Assembly: GCF_014049385.1 (NCBI RefSeq) | Contig: NZ_JACAOA010000014.1 | Coordinates: 1-53,402, forward strand | Source of the DNA: Ruoffia halotolerans | GTDB taxonomy: Bacteria; Bacillota; Bacilli; Lactobacillales; Aerococcaceae | Reading direction: 5' to 3' | DNA length: 53,402 nucleotides | Shown here: positions 38,591 through 48,551 of the stretch, in pieces | Layout: every line of letters begins with the position of its first letter | Numbering within the stretch: position 1 is the stretch's first letter | Made by a program: the position numbers and the translations under genes | Notes under the pieces: generated by a model | The model's database searches: none | What the model saw: only the letters and a program-made list of their open reading frames with translations | Told to the model about the DNA's origin: nothing

Positions 38591-40342
38591 TTATTTTGTT
38601 GCCATTAATTTGTTTGTAATTTCTTCGAATTGGTCAATATAGTTAACAAAAGTGTCTAAAGATTTTTGCCAAAATGCAACATCAGTGACATCAACGTCCA
38701 TCGCTTTTGCTGTCTCTTCAACAGATGATACAGTCGTTAGTTTTAATAACTCATCATAGCGTTCAACAAAGCCTTCTGGTTGTTCTTCGTAGATTGTATA
38801 TAAGCCCCTAGCAAACAAACCACCAAATGCATAAGGGAAGTTATAGAAACTTAAACCTGCTGAATAGTAATGACCTTTATTTACCCACATATATGGATGT
38901 AAGTAATCTGGGTCTAACCCGTCTCCATAGGCTTCTAATTGAGCTTCTTTCATTAGATCCTCAAGCTGTTGACTGAATAAGAATTTATCTTCTTTTGCTT
39001 CAAATAATTTTGTTTCAAAGTAATAACGTGAATAAATATCAACGATAATTTGAGTCGTATCTTGTAACAATGATTCGATTAAAGCAAGTTGTTCAACTTC
39101 ATCGTCTGTATTATTTAACAAGTCATTCATAATTAATGTTTCATTAAATGTTGATGCTGTTTCAGCAACTGGCATAGAATAAGACCAATTCAATGGTTTA
39201 TGTGCTTGGATAATTGATCCGTGATACGCATGCCCTAATTCATGCGCCATTGTAATGACACTAGATAGTGATCCATCAAAGTTCGTCATAATACGTGATT
39301 GACCAATAAATGGTAAGTTAGAGCAGAACGCCCCGCCTCGTTTACCTTTTCTTGGAATGAAATCCACATAGTTCTTATCGTAAAATTCTTGTACTAAATC
39401 AGCTAACTTATCTGAGAAGGGTCTAAAGTGATTGACTAAGTATTCTCCAGATTCTTCAACTGAGAATTGTTGATTTGCTTCCCCCATAGGTGCAAATAAG
39501 TCATAGAATGGTAAGCCATTTTTATGTCCTAAGTAAGTAGCTTTTTGTTTTAAATAACGTCTGAATTCTGGTAAGTATTCTTGAATTGCTGTCATTAAAC
39601 TATCTAATGTTTTACGGTCCATGCGTGATTGTTGCAATGTTTCATCTAAGGGTGATTCATAGCCACGTAATGATGACGTTGTTAGAACTTGTTGTTTAAT
39701 ATTGTTCAATGAGAAAGCAACGGGATCTTTAATTTTGTCATACATAGCTAATTCGGCTTCATAGGCTTTTTTACGTACATCTTGGTCCGCATCATAAGCT
39801 AAGTTACGAATTTCACTTAACGTATAGGTTTTTCCATCTACGTCTGTTTCTACCGTAGATGTTAAATATGTATGTAAATTTGACCAAGCACTTGCACCAG
39901 AGTTGTCTAGTTTTGAAATCACGGCTTCCGTATCTTCATCTAATAAATGCTGTGCTTCTTCTTTTAATTCATTAAAGGCAAATGTATAATCCGATAACTC
40001 ACTATCTTGAGTAATATCGGTAGTAATACTCCCTAAAAAACGATCTAAGATAATTTGGTTTTTAGTCAGTTCTGACATTACTTTTGAAAACTGACTACGA
40101 TAATTCGTTGACGTTTCATCAGTTGTATTTGTTGATAGCGTAAGGCTTATGAATGAGCCAATACGTCTTGCTGTAATTAATAACTCTTCTTTAAATTTCA
40201 CCGCCGCTTTAATATCTTCTAAATTATCTTCTAAAGTTAATTGCTTAAAATCTTTCTCGAATTGCTTTAATTTCGCCCAATCTGATTTAAATTCTTCACT
40301 TTCATAACCAACATATAAATCATCGAGTTGCCATTTGTACAT
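38591..40342 (-). CDS. pepF: Oligoendopeptidase F family zinc peptidase (M3)
   Basis: A 583-residue cytoplasmic M3B metallopeptidase. The zinc site HELGH is at 367-371 (MAHELGHAYHG), with the third ligand expected in the ETASTFNETL helix. The C-terminus contains the usual HPYMWVNKGHYYSAGLSFYNFPY. Such enzymes trim 7-17-residue peptides. It lies 30 bp after the DUF554 gene in the same direction; substrate is unknown. Confidence 0.92.
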   Translation of the reverse strand: MYKWQLDDLYVGYESEEFKSDWAKLKQFEKDFKQLTLEDNLEDIKAAVKFKEELLITARRIGSFISLTLSTNTTDETSTNYRSQFSKVMSELTKNQIILDRFLGSITTDITQDSELSDYTFAFNELKEEAQHLLDEDTEAVISKLDNSGASAWSNLHTYLTSTVETDVDGKTYTLSEIRNLAYDADQDVRKKAYEAELAMYDKIKDPVAFSLNNIKQQVLTTSSLRGYESPLDETLQQSRMDRKTLDSLMTAIQEYLPEFRRYLKQKATYLGHKNGLPFYDLFAPMGEANQQFSVEESGEYLVNHFRPFSDKLADLVQEFYDKNYVDFIPRKGKRGGAFCSNLPFIGQSRIMTNFDGSLSSVITMAHELGHAYHGSIIQAHKPLNWSYSMPVAETASTFNETLIMNDLLNNTDDEVEQLALIESLLQDTTQIIVDIYSRYYFETKLFEAKEDKFLFSQQLEDLMKEAQLEAYGDGLDPDYLHPYMWVNKGHYYSAGLSFYNFPYAFGGLFARGLYTIYEEQPEGFVERYDELLKLTTVSSVEETAKAMDVDVTDVAFWQKSLDTFVNYIDQFEEITNKLMATK

Positions 40343-40372
40343 TTTATAACGCCCTTTCTTTACTACATTTAT

Positions 40373-41052
40373 TTAAATAAATAACATAATTATAACTGGT
40401 AAAATAATTGCTGGAACAAAATTCATTATCTTGAATTGAGTGACTTCAATCATATTCAAGCCTAAGCCGACTAATAATATAGATCCTACACATATAATCT
40501 CCGTGATAACTTCTGCCGGTAACCAAGGTTCTAATAAACCAGCAAAAATGATAATACTTCCTTGAATCAATAGAACAGGAATCGATGCTAAGGCAACACC
40601 AATCCCTAAGGATGATGCAAGTAGAATCGATGTAATACCATCTAAGATACTTTTCGTATAAAGGGTTGTATTGTCTCCAATAAGACCGCTTTCTAAAGAT
40701 CCAACAATAGCCATTGATCCGATACAGAAAATCATTGAGGCACTAACCATACCATGAGAAAGATCACCGTATTTGGCGCTGCCTTTACCCACTTTCTTCT
40801 CAACTTTATTATCCCAGATAGAACGCGGCGGTCGATATCAACCCACTCGCCAATCAGTGTTCCAATTACAATACTTAAAATCATAATAATGGTATTGTTC
40901 CCTTGGATTGCACCGGCGATCCCGATAGATAGAACACACAAGCCAGCAGCTTGCATTAAACTTTTTTGCACTCTCACCGGGATACCTGAGCGAATTTGTA
41001 GTCCAATCATGGAACACACAACGATGACTACTGCATTAACAATTGCTCCCAT
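40373..41052 (-). pseudogene. DUF554 membrane protein, interrupted by a frameshift
   Basis: Two overlapping frames carry the two halves of one DUF554 protein. The first (41052-40732) starts MGAIVNAVVIVVCSMIGLQ after AGGAG and has the expected N-terminal helices up to GEWVDIDRRVLSG. The second (to 40373) continues with VEKKVGKGSAKYGDLSHG, GSMAIVGSLESGLIGD and KSILDGITSILLASSLGIG. The shift is placed near the GGG run at 40813-40815: one extra G would read LSGDNKVEKKVGKG without a stop. It is either a true disabling mutation or a sequencing error. Function of the family is unknown. Confidence 0.8.
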
Positions 41053-41070
41053 ATTCCAACTCCTATTCGA

Positions 41071-42552
41071 TTAATTTAATTCATCACTCGCTTCATCAGT
41101 TGAGCTGTCTTCTTCAACTTCTTCTGACTCACTCTCATCAAGTGACTCATTATCCGTTTGATATTCACTTTCACTTACAACATCTAAGTCTTCATTGATG
41201 TTATTAACCAAGTTAGGTGTCCAAGTGAAATCAAAGTAATAAATTAAATCGTCGCTAACTTCAATTGTTTCTTCACCAGTGTCCTCTTCTAATTCTTCTT
41301 CATTTACACTTTTGACTGGCGTGTTAATCGCGATATAGAAGGGCTCTCCTTGCCAAACTTCTTGATATCTCAGTTTATCTAAGGCAAAAGTCTTAATTGT
41401 TATAAAACTATCTCCTGGTTTGATGACTGTACCGTTGTAATCATTAATTAAGACGTAATCACTATTCAAGCTATCTTCACCAATTTGTAAAGTGGCAACC
41501 CCATCTACTGGAAGGAGTTCATGATCGCTATTATTAGTAATTTCATATTCAATGGACACAATAATCTGACCATAATTAAAGTTTTGAAAATTTTCTTCAT
41601 AAATATCTTTTGGTTCAAAATCACTGATTTCGGCTCTTAATAACTCAACTGAAACATCATCATCTTCAGTCGCTTCATTCAATTCATCTTGTGCTAAGAT
41701 CGTCTTTTGACCCCACCATTCTGATGATAAACGGTCTGGAATCATTTGATTATTCTCAGATAATTGCTCTTGAGTCTCCTCGTCTAAAGGCAAGTAAAGA
41801 ACGCGTTCATCTCCTAGTAAACTTGCACCCACTCCTGAGATGGCATCTGGTTCCGATTGAGGTGGTACAACAGTTAGGTAAACATTTCCCAAATCTGATG
41901 CTTCTTCCCACTCATCCTGACCAAGGCTATAGATAAGATAACCGTTAACGGTCATGCTTGGTCCTATTTCGCCGTTATTTTGTTCGAGTATTTTCGTTAA
42001 ATCCCCACTTTGAGCTGGATATAAAGCAGATGATGGGTGCATTTGCATATCTGCTGATTGATAACTCATTCGTAATCCTTCAATCGGGTAATAAATAGTT
42101 TCATCCGTTAAGTTTGTTATAGCTACTTCCATTAAGACGACTGCACCTGGATTGTCTTCATAGTTAAATTCGCTACTTACAAATTCAGCTGCACTTTCGA
42201 CTTCGAAAACTTCCATATTCTCGATACTTAATTGAAAATTATTCTGTGTTTGAGAGAAAGTTTCATTTACTTTAAAGTAAGATTCATCTGCTAGTGTTAC
42301 CACATCACTGTTTCTAAATTCAGCAATCACTTGACTAAATTCTGGTACAAAGCGAGCATCAACGGCTGTTTCATTCTCAGTATTATCCGCACTTGAAGAT
42401 GTACCATCTGATTCTACTTGACTCACTTCTTGGCTAGAAACAACCTCTTCAATGTTTTTTTCAATCTTGCCACAACCGACAAGATACAGAGCTGCAATAA
42501 ATATGAGCCCTATTTTTTTATAAAATTTCATTTTGTTAATGTGTTTGTTCAT
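41071..42552 (-). CDS. Cell-surface lipoprotein, possibly DUF5068-like
   Basis: A 493-residue exported protein. A basic N-terminus and hydrophobic core lead to the lipobox LVGCGK, so it should be lipidated at that Cys. A Ser/Glu linker (about 30-60) precedes two beta-rich modules (about 80-250 and 275-430), each with Ig-like phrases such as VAITNLTDETIYYPI and YEITNNSDHELLPV. The C-terminus is acidic and low complexity (SESEEVEEDSSTDEASDELN). The ATG at 42550-42552 follows AAAGG. It resembles DUF5068/DUF4352 lipoproteins of Listeria and Bacillus; function is unknown. Confidence 0.7.
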   Translation of the reverse strand: MNKHINKMKFYKKIGLIFIAALYLVGCGKIEKNIEEVVSSQEVSQVESDGTSSSADNTENETAVDARFVPEFSQVIAEFRNSDVVTLADESYFKVNETFSQTQNNFQLSIENMEVFEVESAAEFVSSEFNYEDNPGAVVLMEVAITNLTDETIYYPIEGLRMSYQSADMQMHPSSALYPAQSGDLTKILEQNNGEIGPSMTVNGYLIYSLGQDEWEEASDLGNVYLTVVPPQSEPDAISGVGASLLGDERVLYLPLDEETQEQLSENNQMIPDRLSSEWWGQKTILAQDELNEATEDDDVSVELLRAEISDFEPKDIYEENFQNFNYGQIIVSIEYEITNNSDHELLPVDGVATLQIGEDSLNSDYVLINDYNGTVIKPGDSFITIKTFALDKLRYQEVWQGEPFYIAINTPVKSVNEEELEEDTGEETIEVSDDLIYYFDFTWTPNLVNNINEDLDVVSESEYQTDNESLDESESEEVEEDSSTDEASDELN

Positions 42553-42572
42553 ATACTTCAACCTTTTACTTT

Positions 42573-43781
42573 TTATTCTTTTTCCTCTACAGGACTTGCG
42601 ATGACTTCGGGTGCTAATGTTTCCACTTTGTATTCTTCTTCGAATAATCCTGAAGATTCTCGGAATGTATTATACAGCTCCGTCACAATTACTTTAATGA
42701 CCGCGTAGCCTGGAACCCCTATGATAACTCCTGATAAGCCGAATAAGCGTCCGGCACCGAGTAATACTAATAGGATTGTTACTGGATGTATTTTTAAATT
42801 GTTTCCTAATATTTGTGGTGATACAAATCGTCCTTCAAGCAATTGCTCGATGGCCACCACAATTAATACTTTGATAAACATGTACGGCGAGATTGATAGT
42901 CCGATAATTAATGCCGGAACAACCGCCATAATAGAACCCAAATATGGAATAATATTAAATATACCCGCAATCACAGAAAGTGATATTGCATAATCTAAAC
43001 CGATGAATGAATAACCAATCGCAAACATTATTCCTACTACGATCGCCACTAATATTTGTCCTCGAATATACTGGGAGATTTGGTGATTCGATTTTAATAA
43101 AATCCGCCCTACTTTTGGTCGGTATTTATCAGGCACATGATATAAAATATATTGCGGAATTTTATAGCCTTCCAGCAGTAAATAATATAGTAACACCGGC
43201 ATTGTTATTAATCCTGTTACTACTTGTGCCACCGTTCCAATTACACTTCCTAGACCCCCAAAGGTAGATGTAATAATCATATTCAACTGATCTGTGATGC
43301 TATTCCAATCAATATTGGCAAAATATTCAGTAATGTTCGGGTCAATTAAACCACTTTCAAGATCGATGGGTAAAGACTCGATTGTTTCCATTAATGATGC
43401 TTGATAATTGGGTATATTTTCAACAAATGTCGTCGCTTGTTCTCTTAGCAATGGTATTAAAGTAGAAATACCCCAACTAATTAAAGCAATAATAATGATA
43501 AAAATAATCCAAATCGAAAAATTTCTTGATACACCTCTTTGAATTAATTTCGCAACAAATGGTGAAAATACATAATATAAAATCCCCGCTGCTACAATTG
43601 GAAAGGTAACTAAATTTACAAATGTGACGATTGGGGTAAATAAGTAAGCGACACGTGTAAATATTAATATAATTAATAATATTAACAGTGTATTGAACAA
43701 GAATATTACAAATTGGTTGTTCAGAAATTGACTAACAAACCAACTTTCTTTACGTTTTTCGTTCCGGTTATTATCTGTCAT
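42573..43781 (-). CDS. AI-2E family transporter (permease)
   Basis: A 402-residue polytopic protein with about eight membrane segments in the AI-2E/PerM plan: paired N-terminal helices, an extracytoplasmic segment (about 110-160), then the conserved FNIIPYLGSIMAVVPALI and EGRFVSPQILGN region. Named for an autoinducer exporter, the family also includes ion antiporters, so the substrate is open. The ATG at 43779-43781 follows GGAG. It is the first gene of the string leading to pepF. Confidence 0.88.
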   Translation of the reverse strand: MTDNNRNEKRKESWFVSQFLNNQFVIFLFNTLLILLIILIFTRVAYLFTPIVTFVNLVTFPIVAAGILYYVFSPFVAKLIQRGVSRNFSIWIIFIIIIALISWGISTLIPLLREQATTFVENIPNYQASLMETIESLPIDLESGLIDPNITEYFANIDWNSITDQLNMIITSTFGGLGSVIGTVAQVVTGLITMPVLLYYLLLEGYKIPQYILYHVPDKYRPKVGRILLKSNHQISQYIRGQILVAIVVGIMFAIGYSFIGLDYAISLSVIAGIFNIIPYLGSIMAVVPALIIGLSISPYMFIKVLIVVAIEQLLEGRFVSPQILGNNLKIHPVTILLVLLGAGRLFGLSGVIIGVPGYAVIKVIVTELYNTFRESSGLFEEEYKVETLAPEVIASPVEEKE

Positions 43782-43914
43782 AAAATTCACTCCAATGACC
43801 TAAGGTAATGATATTTTAACACATTACTAATAAAAAAACCCAAGAATCTAATTCATTCATGATTTTGCTCATCTATGCTATACTTTATGTATTAATATAC
43901 TGGGAGGATATCAA

Positions 43915-44943
43915 ATGACTCAAACATTTATTTTAGGTGGCTATACAAAACGCGACAACAAAGGAATTCATCAAGTTGAATTCGATGCTAATGAAGGCGC
44001 TTTTTCAGAACCGAGTTTAATTAGCGAATTAAACGGCCCAACTTTTGTGGCTTTATCTAAAGCTAAGGATTTACTTTTTGCCATTCATAAAGAATATGAC
44101 CAAGGTGGAATCGTAGCTTTCAAAAAGAACGAACAAGGTATTTGGGACAAATTAGCTAGTGGTTTTGGTGATAACGGTAGTGGTTGTCACATAAGTTACC
44201 GCGAAAGTAGTCAAACTATTTATGTATCTAACTACCATGCTGGAGTAATTGATGTTTTCAAATTAGACGGCGAAGAGCTAAATGTGATTCAAACCGTTGA
44301 ACATTCTGGTTCAAGTGTTCATGAAAACCAAGATTCTTCTCACGTTCACTTTGCTGGTTTTAATGATTCACAAAACTTATTATTTGTTTGTGATTTAGGT
44401 ACTGATTTAGTTACAACTTACGATATTGCAGATGATGGTACTTTATCTCCTTCCAGCGAGATTAAATTAACTCCTGGAACGGGTCCACGTCATTTAGTAT
44501 TACATCCAACAGAACCTTACGCATATATTATTGGTGAGTTAGCAAACACAACTACGGTTGTGTCACTAGACGCCACAGGTAAGATGGCTGCCGTTGAAAC
44601 GCAATTGAATATTCCTGAAGAACACGTTGAAAAATCAGCCGGCGCTGCAATCCGTATTACGAATGACGGCCGCTTCCTATATGTTTCAACTCGTTTCCAT
44701 AATGTATTAACAGTCTATGAAATTTCTGAAGATGGTGGAGCTCTAACGAAGATTCAAGAAATCGATACGAATGGTGAAATTCCTCGTGATTTCAATCTTG
44801 ATGAAACAGAAAAATTCGTTCTGGTTGCTCACCAAGATACAGATCATATTTCTGTCTTTGACCGTAACGCTGAGACAGGTCAATTAACATTTATCCAAAA
44901 TGATACACAAGCACCTGAGTGCGTGTGCATCGCCTCAGCTTAA
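43915..44943 (+). CDS. Lactonase-family beta-propeller protein (6-phosphogluconolactonase type)
   Basis: A 342-residue seven-bladed propeller of the PF10282 lactonase family (YkgB/Pgl type). Typical phrases are GPRHLVLHPTEPYAYIIGEL and RFLYVSTRFHNVLTVYEI. Members hydrolyse 6-phosphogluconolactone in the pentose phosphate pathway; some act on other lactones. It stands alone, preceded by GGGAGGA and followed by a terminator. Confidence 0.88.
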   Translation: MTQTFILGGYTKRDNKGIHQVEFDANEGAFSEPSLISELNGPTFVALSKAKDLLFAIHKEYDQGGIVAFKKNEQGIWDKLASGFGDNGSGCHISYRESSQTIYVSNYHAGVIDVFKLDGEELNVIQTVEHSGSSVHENQDSSHVHFAGFNDSQNLLFVCDLGTDLVTTYDIADDGTLSPSSEIKLTPGTGPRHLVLHPTEPYAYIIGELANTTTVVSLDATGKMAAVETQLNIPEEHVEKSAGAAIRITNDGRFLYVSTRFHNVLTVYEISEDGGALTKIQEIDTNGEIPRDFNLDETEKFVLVAHQDTDHISVFDRNAETGQLTFIQNDTQAPECVCIASA

Positions 44944-44962
44944 TTAACTATATATTGCATTC

Positions 44963-44994
44963 AAAGCCAAACGATTTCAGTTTGGCTTTTTTTG
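44963..44994 (+). terminator. Terminator after the lactonase gene
   Basis: Stem AAAGCCAAA/TTTGGCTTT with a 9-base loop and a run of T on the plus strand, 20 bp past the stop. Confidence 0.92.
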
Positions 44995-45108
44995 TTCTTA
45001 TTTTCCATTGAAGAAAACGTTTAAATTCGATTTTATCATGGATACTATACTTTTTTAGTGAATTTACGTTATAATGGATTGAATAAATTTCTAGAGAGGA
45101 TAGGGAAC

Positions 45109-45948
45109 ATGGATCAAATGATTGATATTATTGAACTTATAAAAATATTTGTCCTAAGTGTGGTACAAGGGATTACAGAGTGGCTACCGATAAGTAGTAC
45201 GGGACATATGATTATCTTGGAAGATTTAATTCCGTTAAATTTATCTTCAGAATTCGTTGAGGTCTTTTTAGTACTTGTACAATTAGGCTCAATTTTCGCA
45301 GTAATTTTACTTTACTTTAATAAATTAAACCCTTTTTCACCAAAGAAAACTTCAGTGGAACGTAAGGATACTTGGGTTCTTTGGTTTAAAGTGGCTTTCG
45401 CAAGTATACCAGTTGCAATCTTCGGTTTTGCTTTAAAAGATTATATGGATGAATACTTCTATAATCCTATTGTTGTTGCTATTGCACTGATTGTGTACGG
45501 GATTATCTTTATTTGGATCGAACGCACAGGCGAATCAAAACATGCAGCTACAGTAACTGATTTTAATTCTTTATCTTTTACGACAGCCTTTAAAATCGGA
45601 ATCTTCCAAGCTTTGTCTATCATCCCTGGAACATCTCGCTCGGGTTCTACAATAATTGGTGGGTTATTAGTTGGAACATCTCGCTACATTGCAACAGAGT
45701 TCTCATTCTTCTTAAGTATTCCAGCGATGTTCGGTGCAAGTTTAGTTAAACTACTAGACTTAGGTTTCGCATTTACGACAGTTGAATGGATTTACTTATT
45801 ATTCGGAATGTTCATTGCGTTTATTGTTTCAGTATTTGCAATTAAATTCTTACTGAACTACTTGAAACGTAATGACTTTACTGGCTTTGGTAAATACCGT
45901 ATCGTCTTAGGTGCGATCGTTATACTTTACTCACTGTTCCAGTTTTAA
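45109..45948 (+). CDS. uppP: Undecaprenyl-diphosphatase UppP (BacA)
   Basis: A 279-residue polytopic phosphatase that recycles undecaprenyl diphosphate to the monophosphate carrier; extra copies confer bacitracin resistance. The two signature regions are present: QGITEWLPISSTGHM and PGTSRSGSTI. The ATG at 45109-45111 follows GAGGATAGGG; the upstream in-frame reading from 45058 covers a promoter-like TATAAT at 45070-45075. Confidence 0.96.
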   Translation: MDQMIDIIELIKIFVLSVVQGITEWLPISSTGHMIILEDLIPLNLSSEFVEVFLVLVQLGSIFAVILLYFNKLNPFSPKKTSVERKDTWVLWFKVAFASIPVAIFGFALKDYMDEYFYNPIVVAIALIVYGIIFIWIERTGESKHAATVTDFNSLSFTTAFKIGIFQALSIIPGTSRSGSTIIGGLLVGTSRYIATEFSFFLSIPAMFGASLVKLLDLGFAFTTVEWIYLLFGMFIAFIVSVFAIKFLLNYLKRNDFTGFGKYRIVLGAIVILYSLFQF

Positions 45949-45960
45949 TATTTAATTTAT

Positions 45961-46005
45961 AGTCCCAGTTGATTGTCTTAATGGCAATTAGCTGGGTCTT
46001 TTTTT
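45961..46005 (+). terminator. Terminator after uppP
   Basis: Stem CCCAGTTGATTG/CAATTAGCTGGG (with G-U pairs) plus seven T on the plus strand, 13 bp past the uppP stop. Confidence 0.88.
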
Positions 46006-46019
46006 GTAAAACTTGACCT

Positions 46020-46219
46020 TAAGGGGCGTCGTGAGGTGGCGCAATAGTCCGGAAATGCGAATGCGGGCTGTCGTGCTGAATCTCGATGGACCACAAATGC
46101 GAATGCGGGCTGTCGTGCTGAATCTCGATGCACCGCAAACTAAAATCCGGAGCGTCGTGCCAGCACACGATGGACCATAAATAAAAATGCGGGGCGTCGT
46201 GCATGTTCACGATGCCCCA
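46020..46219. repeat. Five-unit 42-bp tandem repeat array between uppP and serS
   Basis: The marker GTCGTG recurs at 46028, 46070, 46112, 46154 and 46196, exactly 42 bp apart. Units 2 and 3 are nearly identical; units 1, 4 and 5 diverge. The last unit forms a strong hairpin, GGGGCgTCGTG / CACGAtGCCCC, and the others keep parts of it. The block is visibly richer in G+C than its surroundings. A minus-strand frame reads through it with a 14-residue period containing HDAP or HDSP; the start and codon pattern do not support a real gene. It is flanked by terminators on both sides. Confidence 0.85.
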
Positions 46220-46241
46220 TTCCAACTCAAAACCAAATCAA

Positions 46242-46296
46242 AAAACCGAAAACCGTAACTAAGCACACGACTTAGTTAGGATTTTCGGTTTTTAAC
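46242..46296. terminator. Terminator after serS (bidirectional)
   Basis: A long stem: AACCGAAAA / TTTTCGGTT outside and TAACTAAG / CTTAGTTA inside, with A and T runs at the ends. It lies 10 bp past the serS stop. Confidence 0.9.
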
Positions 46297-46305
46297 TTCA
46301 TTTAA

Positions 46306-47595
46306 TTATCCCATAGCATTTTCTTTAGTGATTTCTGTAATGCCACCCATGTATGGAACAAGTACATCAGGAATCTTCACAGATCCATCTGCTTGTTGGT
46401 AGTTTTCTAGAATCGCTACAACTGTACGTCCTACAGCTAATCCTGAACCGTTTAAAGTATGAACATGTTCTACTTTTTCGTATTCATTACGGTAGCGGAT
46501 TTTTGCTCGGCGAGCTTGGAAAGCTTCTGTGTTTGAACATGAACTGATTTCGCGGTAAGTCTCTTGAGCTGGAATCCATGCTTCAATATCATAAGTTTTA
46601 GCCGCAGAGAATCCCATATCACCTGTTGATAATATAATTGTGCGGTATGGAATTTTTAATGCTTCTAAGATACCTTCAGCATCTTTAGTCATACTTTCTA
46701 ATTCTGCATAAGATTCATCTGGACGAGCAAGTTTAACTAACTCAACTTTGTGGAATTGGTGCATACGGATTAATCCACGCGTATCACGACCAGCACTTCC
46801 TGCTTCTGATCTAAATGATGGTGAAAATGCTGTAAAGTGTACAGGTAATTGATCTAATGCAAGAATTTCATCAGCATAGTAGTTCGTTAATGGAACTTCA
46901 GCCGTTGGAATTAAAGTTAAGTTACGGTCCCCTTCTAACTCAAATACATCTTCTTTAAATTTAGGAAATTGCCCTGTTCCGAACATTGCTTTTTCATTTA
47001 CCATGTAAGGTGTGATCATTTCGCGGTAGCCATTTTTCCCGTGAGTATCTAACATAAAGTTATAAACAGCACGCTCTAAACGAGCTCCTAAGCCTACATA
47101 GTATACGAAACGCGCACCGGCAACTTTTGCTCCACGTTCAAAATCTAAGATACCTAAGTTTTCAGCAATATCCCAGTGATTTAATGCTTTAAAATCAAAT
47201 TCTGAAATTTCTCCCCAACGGCGGATTTCAACATTATCGTCTTCATCTTCACCAACTGGCACATCTTCATGTGGGATGTTAGGTAATGTGAATTCAATAT
47301 TATTTAAGTCAGTTTGAATCGCGTCTAACTTGTCATCCATCGCTTTAATTTCTTTACCGATTTCTTGCATTGCTTTGATTTGCTCATCCGCATTTTCTTT
47401 GTTGCGTTTTAGTTGAGCAATTTTTTCAGTTGTTTCGTTACGTGTTTGCTTCGCTTCTTCAGTATGAGCAATTAATTCTCTTCTTTGCGCGTCTAATTCG
47501 CGGTAATTTTCTAATACCTCACGTTCCACACCTCGGGTGGCAAGTTTTTCTGCGACAAAATCAAAGTCATCTCTTAACAGTTTACGATCTAACAT
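46306..47595 (-). CDS. serS: Seryl-tRNA synthetase
   Basis: A 429-residue class II synthetase. The N-terminal antiparallel coiled coil that grips the tRNA covers about 30-100. Class II motif 2 ([26 protein letters not shown]) and motif 3 ([19 protein letters not shown]) are present in the C-terminal catalytic domain. AGGAGG precedes the ATG. A serine T-box leader lies upstream. Confidence 0.97.
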   Translation of the reverse strand: MLDRKLLRDDFDFVAEKLATRGVEREVLENYRELDAQRRELIAHTEEAKQTRNETTEKIAQLKRNKENADEQIKAMQEIGKEIKAMDDKLDAIQTDLNNIEFTLPNIPHEDVPVGEDEDDNVEIRRWGEISEFDFKALNHWDIAENLGILDFERGAKVAGARFVYYVGLGARLERAVYNFMLDTHGKNGYREMITPYMVNEKAMFGTGQFPKFKEDVFELEGDRNLTLIPTAEVPLTNYYADEILALDQLPVHFTAFSPSFRSEAGSAGRDTRGLIRMHQFHKVELVKLARPDESYAELESMTKDAEGILEALKIPYRTIILSTGDMGFSAAKTYDIEAWIPAQETYREISSCSNTEAFQARRAKIRYRNEYEKVEHVHTLNGSGLAVGRTVVAILENYQQADGSVKIPDVLVPYMGGITEITKENAMG

Positions 47596-47643
47596 ATTGT
47601 TTCCTCCTGTGATTTTAAATATTCATTAAATTAAACATAGCCA

Positions 47644-47900
47644 TAAAAAAGAACCTTCCGTCCCTGAATAAATCATGGGACGAAAGGTACTCATTCGCGG
47701 TGCCACCCAAATTCAAATAAACCCAATAATAGTGAGTTTACTTGCTCTTAAATTCAATAACGGTGAGGCCGGCACTACTTATTCGCGCTTTCGTAGGCTG
47801 AATAAAACGTGGATTCTTTGATTAAACTGAGCGATTCTCACCAACCATCACTTCTCTTAACAGTTATCTCAAATACTATTCGTTTCTCATTTAATCATAT
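47644..47900 (-). ncRNA. T-box riboswitch upstream of serS
   Basis: The T-box GGTGGCACCGCG lies at 47696-47707 (minus strand), followed by the terminator stem ACCTTTCGTCCC/GGGACGGAAGGT with TTCTTTTTT. Stem I sequence extends to about 47890, with TCC in GAATCCACG as a candidate serine specifier. Uncharged tRNA-Ser would allow serS transcription. Confidence 0.92.
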
Positions 47901-47932
47901 TATAAATTATCCCGCCATAAAGTCAAGCAATC

Positions 47933-48460
47933 CTACCAATTCAAGTCTTTCGCTTTGTCAGTATCGTCATAATGATGAAATGTCTCTAGCCCTTGCCATT
48001 GTTGTTGGCGTAAAGCTTCAAATATCACGATATTAGCAGTGTTTGACAAGTTAAGTGACCGTACATGTTCGTCATTCATTGGGATTCGCAAACTGTCATT
48101 TTTATGCGCTTCCATCAATTCAATCGGAAGACCCGTTGTTTCTTTTCCGAATAGGAAGAATTGCTCATTACTTTCATTTTGAGCCAAGTCTGCCTCAGAA
48201 TAAATTTGAGGTGCAAATTTAGTAATTAAATACAGTTTACGTTCACCAACGTATGAAAGAAATGCCTCTAAATTATCATGCTCGACAATATCAACATTAT
48301 GCCAATAATCTAAGCCAGCACGTTTCAACATTTTATCATCGGTTGAAAATCCTAGAGGATGAATTAAATGGAGCGTTGAATTAGTTGCCGCGCAAGTTCT
48401 AGAGATGTTCCCTGTATTTGCAGGCATCAACGGTTCAAATAAAGCAATATGATTTTTCAA
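47933..48460 (-). CDS. trmL: TrmL-type tRNA (cytidine/uridine-34-2'-O)-methyltransferase
   Basis: A 175-residue SPOUT methyltransferase that modifies the wobble base of certain leucine tRNAs. It begins (L)KNHIALFEPLMPANTGNISRTC and has the trefoil-knot motifs LFGKETTGLP and RIPMNDEHVRSLNLSNTANI. The start is TTG (48458-48460), 7 bases after GGGAGG; the family N-terminus starts at this residue and the 43 in-frame codons before it run into the rplY terminator. Confidence 0.93.
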   Translation of the reverse strand: MKNHIALFEPLMPANTGNISRTCAATNSTLHLIHPLGFSTDDKMLKRAGLDYWHNVDIVEHDNLEAFLSYVGERKLYLITKFAPQIYSEADLAQNESNEQFFLFGKETTGLPIELMEAHKNDSLRIPMNDEHVRSLNLSNTANIVIFEALRQQQWQGLETFHHYDDTDKAKDLNW

Positions 48461-48505
48461 TGGAATCCTCCCTTTCTTCACGTAATTTGCTGAATGTTTA
48501 GATAG

Positions 48506-48533
48506 AAAAAGACACGTATTGAACGTGTCTTTT
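48506..48533 (-). terminator. Terminator after ctc/rplY
   Basis: Perfect stem AAAAGACACGT/ACGTGTCTTTT with a 5-base loop and T-run on the minus strand, 19 bp past the stop. Confidence 0.9.
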
Positions 48534-48551
48534 AATAGAATTATTTGAAGA

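Noticed and set aside
40732-40792. Programmed -1 frameshift in the DUF554 gene
   Set aside because: I see no X-XXY-YYZ slippery site or downstream stem-loop near the shift; a simple indel in the G run explains it.
46020-46219. CRISPR array
   Set aside because: The repeated and variable parts are not separated into constant repeats and unique spacers of equal length; units decay gradually and no cas genes are near.
46019-46225. Minus-strand 68-codon frame through the 42-bp repeats, encoding HDAP/HDSP repeats
   Set aside because: The period of 42 is a multiple of three, so an open frame follows automatically from the repeat. There is no good Shine-Dalgarno and it lies between terminators.
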